A DNA stretch of 64,000 bases from Kocuria flava (GTDB taxonomy: Bacteria; Actinomycetota; Actinomycetes; Actinomycetales; Micrococcaceae), in assembly GCF_001482365.1 (NCBI RefSeq), contig NZ_CP013254.1:2542001-2606000 (forward strand). Direction: 5' to 3'. Below the pieces are notes generated by a model. That model did no database searches. It was not told the origin of the DNA and saw nothing but the letters and a program-made list of their open reading frames with translations. Position numbers and translations under genes: made by a program. Each line of letters opens with the position of its first letter. The stretch's first letter is position 1. Shown here piece by piece: positions 25,584 to 34,439 of this stretch.

Positions 25584-26582
25584 ATGAACCCGCCCGTCCC
25601 ACCGCGCGCCCCGCTGCACCCGCCGGCCCCCGAGGAGAACCGGGAGGCCGCCCGGCCCGCGTCCCCGGACGCGCAGGCGCAGGCGCCGGAGCCGGGGACC
25701 CCGGGTCCGGCGTCACCGTCCGCGGCGTCCGGGGAGGCCGCCGCCCGGCCGGACACCGGTCCGGGGACCGCCGGCGCCGGGGAGATCCTGGCCGCCGTGG
25801 CGCAGGCCGTGGCCCCCGACCGCATCGACTCGCAGCTCTCGCTGCTCAACCGGTGCGCCGAGCACGACGACGTCGACCTGGTGGTCGGCCCCGTCCTCGG
25901 CGCGGTCGTGGACGCGGCGCTGCGGGCGGCGCTGCTCACCAGCGGGCTCGTGGACCCCACCACCGGCGGGGCGGCCTGGCGTGGCCTGGACGGGCTGCCG
26001 GCGGCACCCGCCCCGGGTCTCGGGGAGCTGTCCTACGACCCCGCCACCCGGCGGCTGCGCATGGCCCGCGGCACGGTCCTCGACCTGGGTCCTGCCGCCC
26101 GGGCCTGGGCGGCGGAGCAGGTCGTGGCGGCGGCGGAGCACGACAGGCCGGGGACGGCCGTGCTGCACCGCGCCGGCGACGCGCTGGCGGTGGCCGGCCC
26201 GGACGACGACGCCGCCGTGCTGCTGGAGCGGGAGCTGCGCGCGGAGACCGGCCTCGGTGCCGCCGCCTGGGCGCGGCTGCTCGCCGGCGGTCGCCGGGGC
26301 GTGGCCGTGGTCGAGGGCCCGGAGCACGCGGTGGTCAACCCCGTGACGGGCGCCGCCGCGCGCAGCCCCTGGCGGCAGGTGGTCGTGGTCGCCGACCGCG
26401 CCGTGGAGGCCCAGGCCTACGCGCGGGCGGCCCACCTGCTGGGCTCCGAGGCACCGCCGTGGGTGGCGGCCTGCGGGGCCGCGGGCCGGTTCGCGCCGTC
26501 GCCGGCGGGGTCCCACGCCGCGCCGTCGTCGAGCTCTCCGGAGGCGGCGGGGCCCCCCGCACGGCCGGGCACGCGCCGGTAG
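25584..26582 (+). CDS. ApbE-like FAD:protein FMN transferase domain protein, N-terminally unusual
   Basis: A 332-residue protein. Residues 80-310 align with ApbE: RIDSQLSLLNR, GLVDPTTGGAAW, LDLGPAARAWAAEQVV, AVVNPVTGAAA, and the closing WRQVVVVADRAVEAQAYARA. ApbE enzymes transfer FMN from FAD to a Thr of target proteins and need Mg2+. Here the usual N-terminal strands are replaced by about 65 Pro/Ala/Glu-rich residues with no signal peptide or lipobox, so the protein is cytosolic and perhaps degenerate. The ATG at 25584 has AGGAG 5 nt upstream. Its 3' end overlaps a convergent gene by 166 bp. Confidence 0.7.
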   Translation: MNPPVPPRAPLHPPAPEENREAARPASPDAQAQAPEPGTPGPASPSAASGEAAARPDTGPGTAGAGEILAAVAQAVAPDRIDSQLSLLNRCAEHDDVDLVVGPVLGAVVDAALRAALLTSGLVDPTTGGAAWRGLDGLPAAPAPGLGELSYDPATRRLRMARGTVLDLGPAARAWAAEQVVAAAEHDRPGTAVLHRAGDALAVAGPDDDAAVLLERELRAETGLGAAAWARLLAGGRRGVAVVEGPEHAVVNPVTGAAARSPWRQVVVVADRAVEAQAYARAAHLLGSEAPPWVAACGAAGRFAPSPAGSHAAPSSSSPEAAGPPARPGTRR

Positions 26583-26755
26583 CGCAGCGCCTGCACCGCC
26601 CAGGTGGCGGCGTAGAGCGTCCACGCGAGCATCACCAGCGCCATGACGGTGCTGAAGCGGTCCCCGGGACGCCACTCGTGCAGCGCGCCGAGGGTCATCA
26701 GCAGACCGAGCGCGCCCAGGACGGCGCACGCCGGCCGGTCGGCGGCATCGGGCAC
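26417..26755 (-). CDS. Putative two-helix membrane protein
   Basis: A 112-residue open reading frame with two hydrophobic helices (residues 8-24 and 33-57), an RYRR motif and a hydrophilic C-terminal tail. The GTG at 26755 has GAGGGGG 6 nt upstream. Its last 55 codons overlap the 3' end of the ApbE-like gene on the other strand, which is unusual; either the tail is real or the gene is shorter-lived than it looks. The 426 bp upstream (26756-27181) contain no convincing gene. Confidence 0.55.
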   Translation of the reverse strand: MPDAADRPACAVLGALGLLMTLGALHEWRPGDRFSTVMALVMLAWTLYAATWAVQALRYRRVPGRAGGPAASGELDDGAAWDPAGDGANRPAAPQAATHGGASEPSRWAARA

Positions 26756-26890
26756 GGCAGTCCCCCTCGTTCGTCGTCCGGTGGTCCGCGGGGACCTGCT
26801 GTCCACGGGGAGCACGGGCTCCCCGAGGAACCGTGGTCCCCGGCAGCCGCGGCCCCCTGAGAACTCGCCGCCCCCTCGGAACTCCCGGTC

Positions 26891-26935
26891 CCCTGGGAGC
26901 CCGGTGCCCCCTGGGAGCCCGGTGCCCCTGGGAGC
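26891..26935. repeat. 18-bp tandem repeat, 2.5 copies
   Basis: CCCTGGGAGCCCGGTGCC occurs at 26891 and 26909, with a half unit at 26927. It lies in the gene-free stretch 26756-27181. Confidence 0.75.
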
Positions 26936-27181
26936 GCCCTGTTCCCCCGGCATCGTGGCACGCGGGTCCCACCCCTGTCTGACCCCACTTCGGGGGTCAG
27001 CGGCTCTGCGGGCGCGGCGCCGGGGCCGGGTGCTCCCGCGCAGCGCCGCCCCCGTGCCTGCTCCCCGCCGCCCGGGCACCCTCGCCGTGACGGACCTCAC
27101 GTCCCCGGGGGAAATCCTCTGCGCCCCCCATGTTGTTGAAGCGTCAACAGCATGTTCCCGTTCCGCCCCAGGAGGACCCCC

Positions 27182-27820
27182 ATGACCGTGGACACCGCCG
27201 AGACCCGCACCGGCCTGCTGGTCGAGGACCGGCTCGCCATCGACGCCGGCGCCGCCGACCGCCTCTTCCTCGAGGCCCGCACCGCGAGCGCCTTCTCCGA
27301 CGAGCCCGTGACCGACGAGGACCTGCGGGCCGTCTACGAGCTCACCCGGCTCGGGCCGACCATGATGAACAACCAGCCGCTGCGCATCACCTGGGTCCGC
27401 TCCCCCGAGGCCCGCGAGGAGCTGGTCGGGCTGATGGCCGCCGGCAACCAGGAGAAGACCCGCACCGCCCCGGCCGTGGCGGTCCTCTCCTACGACACCG
27501 AGTGGCACGAGCACTTCGCCACCTTCTTCCCCCACGCCCCGGAGCGGCGGGCCATGTTCGAGTCCGACGCGCAGGCCCGTGCCGGGATCGGCCGGGACAA
27601 CGCGTGGATGCAGGCCGGCTACTTCGTGCTGGCCGCGCGCGCCGTGGGCCTGGCCGCGGGCCCGATGGGCGGCTTCGACGCCGCGGGTGTCGACGCGCGC
27701 TTCAACGCCGGGACCTCCCGCCGGGCCTTCCTCGTCGTGGCCGTGGGCCGGCCCGCCGAGGATCCCCGGCACCCGCGCCTGCCGCGCCTGGGCGCCGAGG
27801 TCGCCACCGAGACCGTCTGA
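27182..27820 (+). CDS. Nitroreductase-family protein (RutE/HadB-like)
   Basis: A 212-residue FMN-dependent reductase. It matches the malonic-semialdehyde-reductase/RutE group: FLEARTASAFSDEPVTDEDL, LTRLGPTMMNNQPLRITWV (FMN-binding), DNAWMQAGYFVLAARAVGLAAGPM and a C-terminal AFLVVAVGRP. It may reduce 3-hydroxypropionate-type semialdehydes or nitro compounds. No other rut genes are nearby, so pyrimidine degradation is not supported by context. The ATG at 27182 has AGGAGG 6 nt upstream. Confidence 0.85.
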   Translation: MTVDTAETRTGLLVEDRLAIDAGAADRLFLEARTASAFSDEPVTDEDLRAVYELTRLGPTMMNNQPLRITWVRSPEAREELVGLMAAGNQEKTRTAPAVAVLSYDTEWHEHFATFFPHAPERRAMFESDAQARAGIGRDNAWMQAGYFVLAARAVGLAAGPMGGFDAAGVDARFNAGTSRRAFLVVAVGRPAEDPRHPRLPRLGAEVATETV

Positions 27821-27937
27821 CCGGGGCCGTCCGGCTCCGCGCGGCCCGTGCGGAGCCGTTCACCGGCCGGTCACCCTCCGGCAACGCCGCCCGGCGAGGA
27901 TGGTGCGGACACCCCGCACGACCGAGGAGGAGCTGCG

Positions 27938-28156
27938 ATGACCGAGGTGAGCACGGCCGGTGCCGGGACGACGGCGGTGGACTGGGAGGACTTGGAGCCC
28001 GGGACGGAGATCGAGGTCTCCCGCGCGGGCGAGGTGGTCCACCGCGGCGTCGTCGAGGAGGCCGCCGCGACCCTGCGCGTGGCGTGGATCCGCGACAGCG
28101 CGACCGGGGAGCGGCGGCTGATCGGCGGGGAGATCCTGACGCTGCACCGCCGGTGA
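27938..28156 (+). CDS. Small acidic beta-rich protein of unknown function
   Basis: A 72-residue protein with the pattern WEDLEPGTEIEVSRAGEVVH...LRVAWIRDSATGERRLI, consistent with a small SH3-like beta barrel. No family is recognised with confidence. The ATG at 27938 has GAGGAGG 6 nt upstream, which supports it as a real gene. Confidence 0.6.
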   Translation: MTEVSTAGAGTTAVDWEDLEPGTEIEVSRAGEVVHRGVVEEAAATLRVAWIRDSATGERRLIGGEILTLHRR

Positions 28157-28513
28157 GCCCGGACCCGCCGGGCGGGATCACCCCGGGGGCCAGCTCCGCC
28201 GGGACGCTCCGGCGTCCCGCGAGCGCGTGCCGTGGGCACTTCCGGGACGAACGGCGCGGGCCGTGGCGTGCGCGCAGGACGTGCCGGTCCCATGGGCACG
28301 GCGTGCCCACGCCCGCCGGGACGCCGCGGAGGTCCGCCGTGCGCGGGCGCACCGGGACGACGACGGGCCACCGGTGCACGCCGCCGCGCCGTGAGCACCC
28401 GCCCGCCCGCGGCGGACGTCGCACGGACGGCGCACGCCGCGAGCGGACGCCGTGCGCGCGGCACTCCGGCCGGGCGGGGGCCGTCCCGGACGCGCCGCGG
28501 AGCCCGGCTCGGC
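28157..28513. other. Gene-free stretch
   Basis: I see no supported gene, repeat or hairpin that stands out in this 357-bp interval. The open frames across it are low-complexity Arg/Pro/Ala translations. Confidence 0.5.
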
Positions 28514-29977
28514 TCAGGTGCCGCAGAAGGTTTGGTAGCTCGCCCCGAAGTCGCCCGGCGCCGGCTCCGCGTACCGCTCCAGGCCCGGGCGCGGTTCGAA
28601 CGGCCGGGTCACCGCCTCGAGCAGCCGCCCCAGCGGGTCGAGGTCACCGGCGACCGCGGCCGCGAGCGCCTCCTCGACGAGGTGGTTGCGCGGGACGTAG
28701 ACGGGATTGACCCGGTCCATCAGCTCCGCGTCGGGGCCGAGGGAGCGCCAGCGCTCGGCCCACGCGTCGAAGCGGGCCAGGTCCAGCACGAGGTCCCGGG
28801 CGGGCCGGGCGTCGCCGCGGGCGGCCGCGCCGAGGCCGCGGAAGAAGGACGTGTGGTCGACGTGGTTGTCCCGCAGCAGCGCCGAGAGCTCCTCGAGCAG
28901 CGGCGCCACGTCGTCGTCGTCGGCCCCGGGCACCCCGAGCTTCGCGCGCATTCCGTCGGTCCACGCCGCCCCGTACCGGGCGGGGTAGGTGCCGAGGACC
29001 TCCTCGGCGAGCGCGACGGCACGGTCCTGGTCCTCGTCGAACAGCGGCAGCATCGCCTCCGCGAGACGGGCGAGGTTCCACTGGAGCACGACGGGCTGGT
29101 TGCCGTAGGCGTAGCGGCCGCCGAGGTCGATGGAGCTGTAGACGGTGGCCGGGTCGTGGGCGTCCATGAACGCGCACGGGCCGTAGTCGATGGTCTCCCC
29201 CGAGATCGTCGTGTTGTCGGTGTTCATCACCCCGTGGATGAAGCCCACGTGCATCCACTGCGCGACGAGCGAGGCCTGGGCGGCGACGACGGCGTCGAAC
29301 AGCGCCAGGTGCGGGTGCTCGGCCGCTGCCGCCCCGGGGTGGTGGCGGGCGATGGCGTGGTCGGCCAGGCGGCGCAGCAGCCCCGTGTCGCCCCGGGACC
29401 GGGCGTACTGGAAGGTGCCCACGCGCAGGTGCCCGGCCGCGACGCGGGCGAGCACCGCCCCCGGCTGCACCGTCTCGCGGCGCACGGGCCGGCCCGTGGC
29501 CACCACGGCCAGCGACCGGGTCGTGGGGATGCCCAGGGCGTGCATGGCCTCGCTCACGACGTGCTCGCGCAGCATCGGGCCGACCGCCGCGAGGCCGTCG
29601 CCGCCGCGGGCGAAGGGCGTGCGCCCCGAGCCCTTGAGGTGGAGGTCGCGCACCCGGCCGGCGGCGTCGTGCAGCTCCCCGAGCAGCAGGGCGCGGCCGT
29701 CGCCCAGGCGCGGGGACCAGGCGCCGAACTGGTGGCCGGCGTAGGCTTGCGCCACGGGGGCGGCGCCCTCCGGCAGCAGGTTGCCGACCAGCAGGCGCAC
29801 GCCCTCCGGGGTGCGCAGCCAGGCGGGGTCGAGGCCCAGCTCCGCGGCCAGCGGCTCGTTGAGCACGAGCAGCCGCGGATCGGGGACGTCCTCGGCCTGC
29901 CAGGAGAGGGCCAGCTCCGGGAGGTCCCGGGCGAAGCGGGAGTCGAAGGTCAGGGTGGACGGAACGGTGGCGTTCAC
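28514..29977 (-). CDS. selO: Protein adenylyltransferase SelO (YdiU/UPF0061)
   Basis: A 487-residue pseudokinase-fold protein. Hallmarks are AQAYAGHQFGAWSPRLGDGR near residue 78, LHLKGSGRTPFARGGDG near residue 112, FIHGVMNTDNTTISGETIDYG near residue 245 (metal-binding DN), and PVYVPRNHLVEEAL. SelO transfers AMP from ATP to Ser, Thr or Tyr of target proteins, linked to redox stress. The C-terminus TFCGT carries Cys where animal SelO has selenocysteine. The start is GTG 29977 or GTG 29986; the latter follows the methyltransferase stop at once (TAGcGTG), so the two genes are co-transcribed. Confidence 0.93.
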   Translation of the reverse strand: MNATVPSTLTFDSRFARDLPELALSWQAEDVPDPRLLVLNEPLAAELGLDPAWLRTPEGVRLLVGNLLPEGAAPVAQAYAGHQFGAWSPRLGDGRALLLGELHDAAGRVRDLHLKGSGRTPFARGGDGLAAVGPMLREHVVSEAMHALGIPTTRSLAVVATGRPVRRETVQPGAVLARVAAGHLRVGTFQYARSRGDTGLLRRLADHAIARHHPGAAAAEHPHLALFDAVVAAQASLVAQWMHVGFIHGVMNTDNTTISGETIDYGPCAFMDAHDPATVYSSIDLGGRYAYGNQPVVLQWNLARLAEAMLPLFDEDQDRAVALAEEVLGTYPARYGAAWTDGMRAKLGVPGADDDDVAPLLEELSALLRDNHVDHTSFFRGLGAAARGDARPARDLVLDLARFDAWAERWRSLGPDAELMDRVNPVYVPRNHLVEEALAAAVAGDLDPLGRLLEAVTRPFEPRPGLERYAEPAPGDFGASYQTFCGT

Positions 29978-29987
29978 ACCGTCCACG

Positions 29988-30596
29988 CTACCGGTCGGCG
30001 CGCAGCACGGCCACGAGGAAGTCGCTGTCCGGACGGAAGGGCCGCAGGTCCCAGGTGGACAGCAGCAGGTCCGGGACGAGGCCGGCGTGCTCGGCGTCCG
30101 CGAGGAACTCCGGGAAGGGGTAGCCGCGCCCGGCGCCGAAGCCGACGGCGGCCCGTCCCCCGGCCGCGAGGTGACCGCGCAGGCGGCGCAGCACCTCGGT
30201 GCGGGTGCTCGGGGCGAGGAAGGCCATGACGTTGCCGGCGCACACGATCGCGTCGAAGGGCTCGGGGTGCCCGCGGGCGGGCAGGTCCAGCTCGGCGAGG
30301 TCGCCGACGAGCCAGTGCGGGCCCGGGTGGTCCTCCTGCGCGGCGGCGATGAGGGCGGGGTCCACGTCCACCCCGACGACGTCGTGGCCGCGGCGGTGGA
30401 GGTGCCCGCCCAGCCGGCCGGGGCCGCACCCGGCGTCGAGGATCCGCGAGCCGGGCGGCACGAGGGCCTCGACGAGGCGGGCCTCTCCCACGACGTCCTC
30501 GCCGGCCGCGGCCAGCGCCCGGAAGCGCTCCACGTACCAGGCGGAGTGCCCCGGGTCCGCCTCCACCTGCTGCATCCACCTGCTCTTCTCGACCAC
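29988..30596 (-). CDS. Class I SAM-dependent methyltransferase
   Basis: A 202-residue methyltransferase with motif I ILDAGCGPGRLGGHL near residue 53, the acidic SAM-ribose residue in VVGVDVDPALI, and motif post-I DAIVCAGNVMAF. The start HSAWYVERFRALAAAGEDVVG is typical of a common actinobacterial group of unknown substrate. The GTG at 30596 is preceded by TAGGCT 6 nt upstream, indicating a leaderless mRNA. It is co-transcribed with selO. Confidence 0.85.
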   Translation of the reverse strand: MVEKSRWMQQVEADPGHSAWYVERFRALAAAGEDVVGEARLVEALVPPGSRILDAGCGPGRLGGHLHRRGHDVVGVDVDPALIAAAQEDHPGPHWLVGDLAELDLPARGHPEPFDAIVCAGNVMAFLAPSTRTEVLRRLRGHLAAGGRAAVGFGAGRGYPFPEFLADAEHAGLVPDLLLSTWDLRPFRPDSDFLVAVLRADR

Positions 30597-30602
30597 CGGA
30601 CC

Positions 30603-30608
30603 AGCCTA
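30603..30608 (-). promoter_or_regulatory. -10 hexamer TAGGCT, probable leaderless methyltransferase-selO mRNA
   Basis: TAGGCT ends 6 nt before the GTG at 30596. No ribosome binding site is present. Confidence 0.45.
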
Positions 30609-30769
30609 CCGCCGAGGTCGGACGGGCCCTCAGGCGCAGCTCGGCGCACGGGTGCCGGAGCGCCGGGGACGGCCCGCGGCACCCGGCGGGTCCGGTGTGC
30701 GGCCGGCCGGCCCGGCGTGCGGTCGGCCGGCCCCGCGGCCCGGCGAAGGCCGCCAGCGGAGAACGTCTA

Positions 30770-30798
30770 TTGATTTTCGATAGGTATCGACCGATACT
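30770..30798 (+). promoter_or_regulatory. Promoter with overlapping operator of the DUF2975/Xre pair
   Basis: TTGATT (30770-30775) and GATACT (30793-30798) are 17 bp apart, and transcription would begin at the ATG at 30805, giving a leaderless mRNA. GTATCG-ac-CGATAC (30784-30797), a perfect dyad, covers the spacer and the -10. It is well placed for repression by the HTH protein encoded by the second gene. Confidence 0.6.
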
Positions 30799-30804
30799 CG
30801 ATGT

Positions 30805-31284
30805 ATGACCACCGAGCGCTGGGCCGTCGCGGCCCTCAGAGTCTTCCTCGTGCTGCTGTTCGGCATCCTCCTCGTCTTCCAGTTCATGTCGGTGCCCGGA
30901 CAGTTCGCCCACATGGCAGAGGAGTCCCCGGGCTCGGCGCACCTGCGCTGGCCGCTGACGGTGCTGTTCGGGTTCTGGATCCTGTGCGTGCAGGTCGTCG
31001 TCGTCGCCACCTGGAAGCTGCTCACCCTGGTCCGCGAGGACCGGATCTTCAGCGACGCCGCACTGGTGTGGGTGGACGCGATCGTGGCGGCCGTCGGGGC
31101 GGCGTGGGCCGTGCTGCTGGGCGTGTCCGTGCTCGTGGGCCTCGGCGCCGACGACCCGGGCCCCGTTCTGGTGGTCGTGCTGGCCACGACCGGGGTCACG
31201 GTCCTGGGACTGCTCATGGTGGTGATGCGTGCCCTGCTGCGGCGGGCAACGGCGCTGCGCACCGACATGGAGGCGGTGATCTGA
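30805..31284 (+). CDS. DUF2975 membrane protein
   Basis: A 159-residue protein with four predicted transmembrane helices (about residues 9-27, 47-67, 90-110 and 120-140) and the conserved loop KLLTLVREDRIFSDAALVWVD, diagnostic of DUF2975. The function is unknown. These proteins are nearly always paired with a small Xre regulator, as here. The ATG has no ribosome binding site and probably starts a leaderless mRNA. Confidence 0.85.
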   Translation: MTTERWAVAALRVFLVLLFGILLVFQFMSVPGQFAHMAEESPGSAHLRWPLTVLFGFWILCVQVVVVATWKLLTLVREDRIFSDAALVWVDAIVAAVGAAWAVLLGVSVLVGLGADDPGPVLVVVLATTGVTVLGLLMVVMRALLRRATALRTDMEAVI

Positions 31285-31490
31285 TGCCGATCGTCGTGCG
31301 CCTGGACGTCCAGCTGGCCCGGCGGAAGATGAGCGTGGGCGAGTTCGCCGAGGCCGTCGGCATCAGCCCCGCGAACGTGGCCGTGCTGAAGAACGGGCGG
31401 GCCAAGGCGGTGCGCTTCTCCACCCTGGAGGCGATGTGCCGGGTGCTGCAGTGCCAACCCGGGGACCTCCTCGAGTACGTCGAGGAGTGA
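31284..31490 (+). CDS. Small Xre-family HTH regulator (YozG-like)
   Basis: A 68-residue protein that is little more than a helix-turn-helix: MSVGEFAEAVGISPANVAVL as the HTH followed by RFSTLEAMCRVLQCQPGDLL. It overlaps the DUF2975 stop (TGATG), so translation is coupled. It is the probable repressor acting at the dyad before 30805. Confidence 0.88.
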   Translation: MPIVVRLDVQLARRKMSVGEFAEAVGISPANVAVLKNGRAKAVRFSTLEAMCRVLQCQPGDLLEYVEE

Positions 31491-31610
31491 GCCGCGCAGC
31501 GGTCGGCCGGCCCGGTCGGCGCCGACGCCCATACCCGCGCCGTCGCGCAGGAACGGCACGGCCTTTCGTGCCGCACCCCGACGGCGCCCCCCTCCCCGAA
31601 AGGCGCCCCC

Positions 31611-31790
31611 GTGACCTGGTTCCTCGCTCTCCTGGCCCTGCTCGCCGGCATCGCCGGTCTCGCCCTCGGGGAGGCCGACGACTCGCCGGGGCTCCAGCTC
31701 ATCGGCGCCGTGCTGGTGCTGACGGCGGTCGTGACCGTGGTCCGGCACATCCGGCACGTCCGGCACGTCCGGCGCGGTCGGCGCGTCTGA
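31611..31790 (+). CDS. Small membrane protein, 59 residues
   Basis: A GTG-initiated frame (GAAAGG 7 nt upstream) encoding two hydrophobic helices, residues 3-20 and 30-44, and a basic tail of RHIRHVRHVRRGRR. The tail comes from a GGCACGTCC-type DNA repeat that continues past the stop. No family is recognised; codon use and start signal suggest a real gene. Confidence 0.55.
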   Translation: MTWFLALLALLAGIAGLALGEADDSPGLQLIGAVLVLTAVVTVVRHIRHVRHVRRGRRV

Positions 31791-32385
31791 CGCGAGCGGC
31801 ACGTCCGGCGCGAGCGGCACGTCCGGCGCGAGCGGCGCCGCCGGCCCCGGGGTCCGCTCCGCGCGGCCGCCCGCAGCGCGGGGACCGAGCGCTCCGCCGG
31901 CCCTGCCCGACGCGCCGCGGTGCGACCCGCTGCACAGGCCCCACCGGTCCGCGCGACGGGCCCGGATCCGGGGACACGTCGCGCCGTCGCCGACGCCCCG
32001 GGCGGATCGCGTGCCCACGTCCCCGCACGGACTGCGGCACCGGCCGCACCGTCGCCGGGAGCACCGCACCCCGCACGCTCCGAGGCCCCGCGAGTCGTCT
32101 CGGACCGGGTCCTGGGCATTCCGTGCACCGCACCCAGCCGTCGGGGCACGGTTCCTGAGCGTTCACGGCCCTGCTCCCGGGCGCTCCGGGCGTCACGCCC
32201 GAGCGCCCGCGGACCGCTCCTGAGCCGTCCGCGCCACCTCGTCCGGGCACCGTCGGCACGGCGCCGCATCCGGAGGCGACACCCCCGGGCGGGTCCGCCG
32301 CCGAGCACGTGGGCTCGCCACAGCGGCGGGGCGCGGCGCCGACGCCACCGCTTACGACGTCGGAGGCGCCGCGGACAATGACCTC
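31791..32385. other. Gene-free stretch with short repeats
   Basis: 595 bp upstream of the HNH gene. The first 60 bp hold repeats of GGCACGTCCGGCGCGAGC. The remainder is GC-rich with no convincing gene on either strand. Confidence 0.5.
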
Positions 32386-34206
32386 ATGACGGGATCGGTC
32401 CGGCTCCGCGCACCCGACCCGGAACCCCGGCCGGGGTTCCGGGCGGGCGCCCCCGGCCCGGTGCACGTGGAAGAGCTCCCGCATCTCCAGGACGAGGCCG
32501 GGGACCACCGGCAGGGGATCCGGACCGCCGCGGCCCAGCTCGTCGAGGCGCGGGTGGCCGAGTCGCGGGCCGTGGCGGCGCAGGTGCGCTCGATCCACCG
32601 GCTGTGGTCGGCGGCGCAGGCGGTCCGGACAGCGGCCCGGTTCGCCGCCCTGGCCGAGGCGGAGACGTCGCCCGGGTCTGCGCGCCCCGATCCCCTCGGC
32701 CCCCTGGCCGAGGCGGAGCACGAGCTGGTGCTGGACGTGGCCGCCGAGGTCGGCGCGGCGCTGCACCTCTCCCCGGGAACGGCCCGCCGGCGCGTCGAGG
32801 ACGCCGTCCTCCTCGCCGAGATGCTGCCCCAGGTCCTCGCCGCCCTGGAGGAGGGCCGGATCGGCCCGCCCCAGGCCGCCGTGCTGGTCGAGCAGTGGCG
32901 CGAGCTCGTCGTGGAGGCGCCCACGTGGACGACCCGCGAGCGCGTCCCGCCGCCCGTCGACGCCGTTCTCCGGCTGGTGGCGGAGCTCCTGGAGCGGGCC
33001 CCGCGGGCCACGGCGGCCCAGCTGCGCGCCGCGGCCCGCTCCCGACGGACCGTCCTCGTCGCCGACGCCGAGGAGCGCAGCCGGCGCGCCGCGCGGAAGA
33101 ACCGGTCGGTGTGGGTCGAGCCCGCCCCCGACGGCACCGCCTACCTGCACGCGCTGCTGGACGCCCACGTCGCGCTCGCGGTGCACGACCGGCTGGAGGA
33201 GCTCGCCTCCCGCCTCGGGGAGAGCGTGCCGGCGCCCGGTCTTCCCGGACCGGGCTGCCTGCCCCGCCCGGAGCTCCCCGAGGACGCCGAGCCGCGCTCG
33301 GCCGGTGAACTGCGGGCCGACGTGCTCGCCGACCTCCTCCTGGACGGCGTCCTCCCCGAGGAGCCGGACTTCCCTCGCGGTGTCAGGGCCCGGGTGAGCG
33401 TCCTGGTGCCGGTGTCGGTGCTCGCCGACGCGGTTGCCGGGGCATCCGCCGCCGGAGGCATGGGGACCGGCGCGCCGGTGCTCTCGGGCTACGGGCCCGT
33501 CGGGGCCGAGGTCGCCCGCCGGCTGGCGGCCGGGGCCGGCGCGTGGCACCGGATCCTGACCCACCCCGGCACCGGCGTGGTCCTCGATCACGACCGCACC
33601 GTCTACGCCGTGCCCCGCGACCTGCGGAGGCTCGTGGAGCTGCGCGACGGGACGTGCCGCTTCCCCGGCTGCCGCCGCCGCGCGGAGCGCTGCGACCTCG
33701 ACCACACCGTCGCCTGGCAGGACGGCGGGACGACCGCCGAGCACAACCTCGCGGCGCTCTGCCGGCACCACCACCGCCTCAAGCACCGCGACGGTCCGCT
33801 CGGGCGGTGGTCCGTGCGGAGGGTCGCCGTCCCTCCCGGTCCGCGGCCGCACCGCGGTCCGCCCGGTGCGGACCCGGCGCCGGGCGCCACCGCCGTGCTC
33901 GAGTGGGTCTCCCCCGCCGGACTGGTGCACCGCACCGAACCCGAGCACGCCATGTGCCACCGGGGATCGGGCCGCCCCGCGATCCCCGAGGCCGCCGGGG
34001 ACACCGGTCAGGCGGTGGAGTCCTGGGCCGCGCGGGGCACCGCCGGCTCCCCCCGTGGTTCCGGTGACGTTGCGCCTGCCGCCGTCCCGGGCGACCGCCT
34101 CCCACGCCACGCCGCGGCAGCCGCTCCGCCGCCCGCCGAGCAGAACGTCGCCTGTCCGCCCACCGGCCCTCCGGCCCGCTCTCCCGACGACCCGCCTCCG
34201 TTCTGA
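32386..34206 (+). CDS. DUF222 / HNH endonuclease protein (13E12 type)
   Basis: A 606-residue protein. Residues 60-330 form a helical DUF222-like region (AAAQLVEARVAES, VAAEVGAALHLSPGTARRRV), and residues 400-470 carry an HNH nuclease with a Cys pair CRFPGC and the motif CDLDHTVAWQDGGTT followed by LCRHHHRLKH. The C-terminal 130 residues are Pro/Arg-rich and disordered. Such proteins are multicopy in actinobacteria and of unclear role, perhaps mobile. The ATG at 32386 has no obvious ribosome binding site. Confidence 0.88.
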   Translation: MTGSVRLRAPDPEPRPGFRAGAPGPVHVEELPHLQDEAGDHRQGIRTAAAQLVEARVAESRAVAAQVRSIHRLWSAAQAVRTAARFAALAEAETSPGSARPDPLGPLAEAEHELVLDVAAEVGAALHLSPGTARRRVEDAVLLAEMLPQVLAALEEGRIGPPQAAVLVEQWRELVVEAPTWTTRERVPPPVDAVLRLVAELLERAPRATAAQLRAAARSRRTVLVADAEERSRRAARKNRSVWVEPAPDGTAYLHALLDAHVALAVHDRLEELASRLGESVPAPGLPGPGCLPRPELPEDAEPRSAGELRADVLADLLLDGVLPEEPDFPRGVRARVSVLVPVSVLADAVAGASAAGGMGTGAPVLSGYGPVGAEVARRLAAGAGAWHRILTHPGTGVVLDHDRTVYAVPRDLRRLVELRDGTCRFPGCRRRAERCDLDHTVAWQDGGTTAEHNLAALCRHHHRLKHRDGPLGRWSVRRVAVPPGPRPHRGPPGADPAPGATAVLEWVSPAGLVHRTEPEHAMCHRGSGRPAIPEAAGDTGQAVESWAARGTAGSPRGSGDVAPAAVPGDRLPRHAAAAAPPPAEQNVACPPTGPPARSPDDPPPF

Positions 34207-34292
34207 GAGCTCGGTCGCTGCCCGTGTGCGGATCGGCGGTGCACGTGCCGTCCTCCGGCTGCCGGTCGACAACCGGTAGAAGCGGGCAGAAC

Positions 34293-34331
34293 AGGGCAGG
34301 CAGGGCAGGGCAGGGCAGGGCAGGGCAGGCA
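34293..34331. repeat. Pentanucleotide repeat (GGGCA)
   Basis: About seven GGGCA or close units in tandem lie 150 bp before the MmcQ/YjbR gene. A small dyad CCGGT-cgaca-ACCGG precedes it (about 34262-34276). Confidence 0.8.
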
Positions 34332-34439
34332 GCGCGGACCCACGGGCACGGACGGGGAACCCGGACCGGAGCAGTGCCTGCAGGTGCAGGCAGGATCATG
34401 GACGGAACGGACGGCGGACGCCGCGGAAGGAGCAGCACC

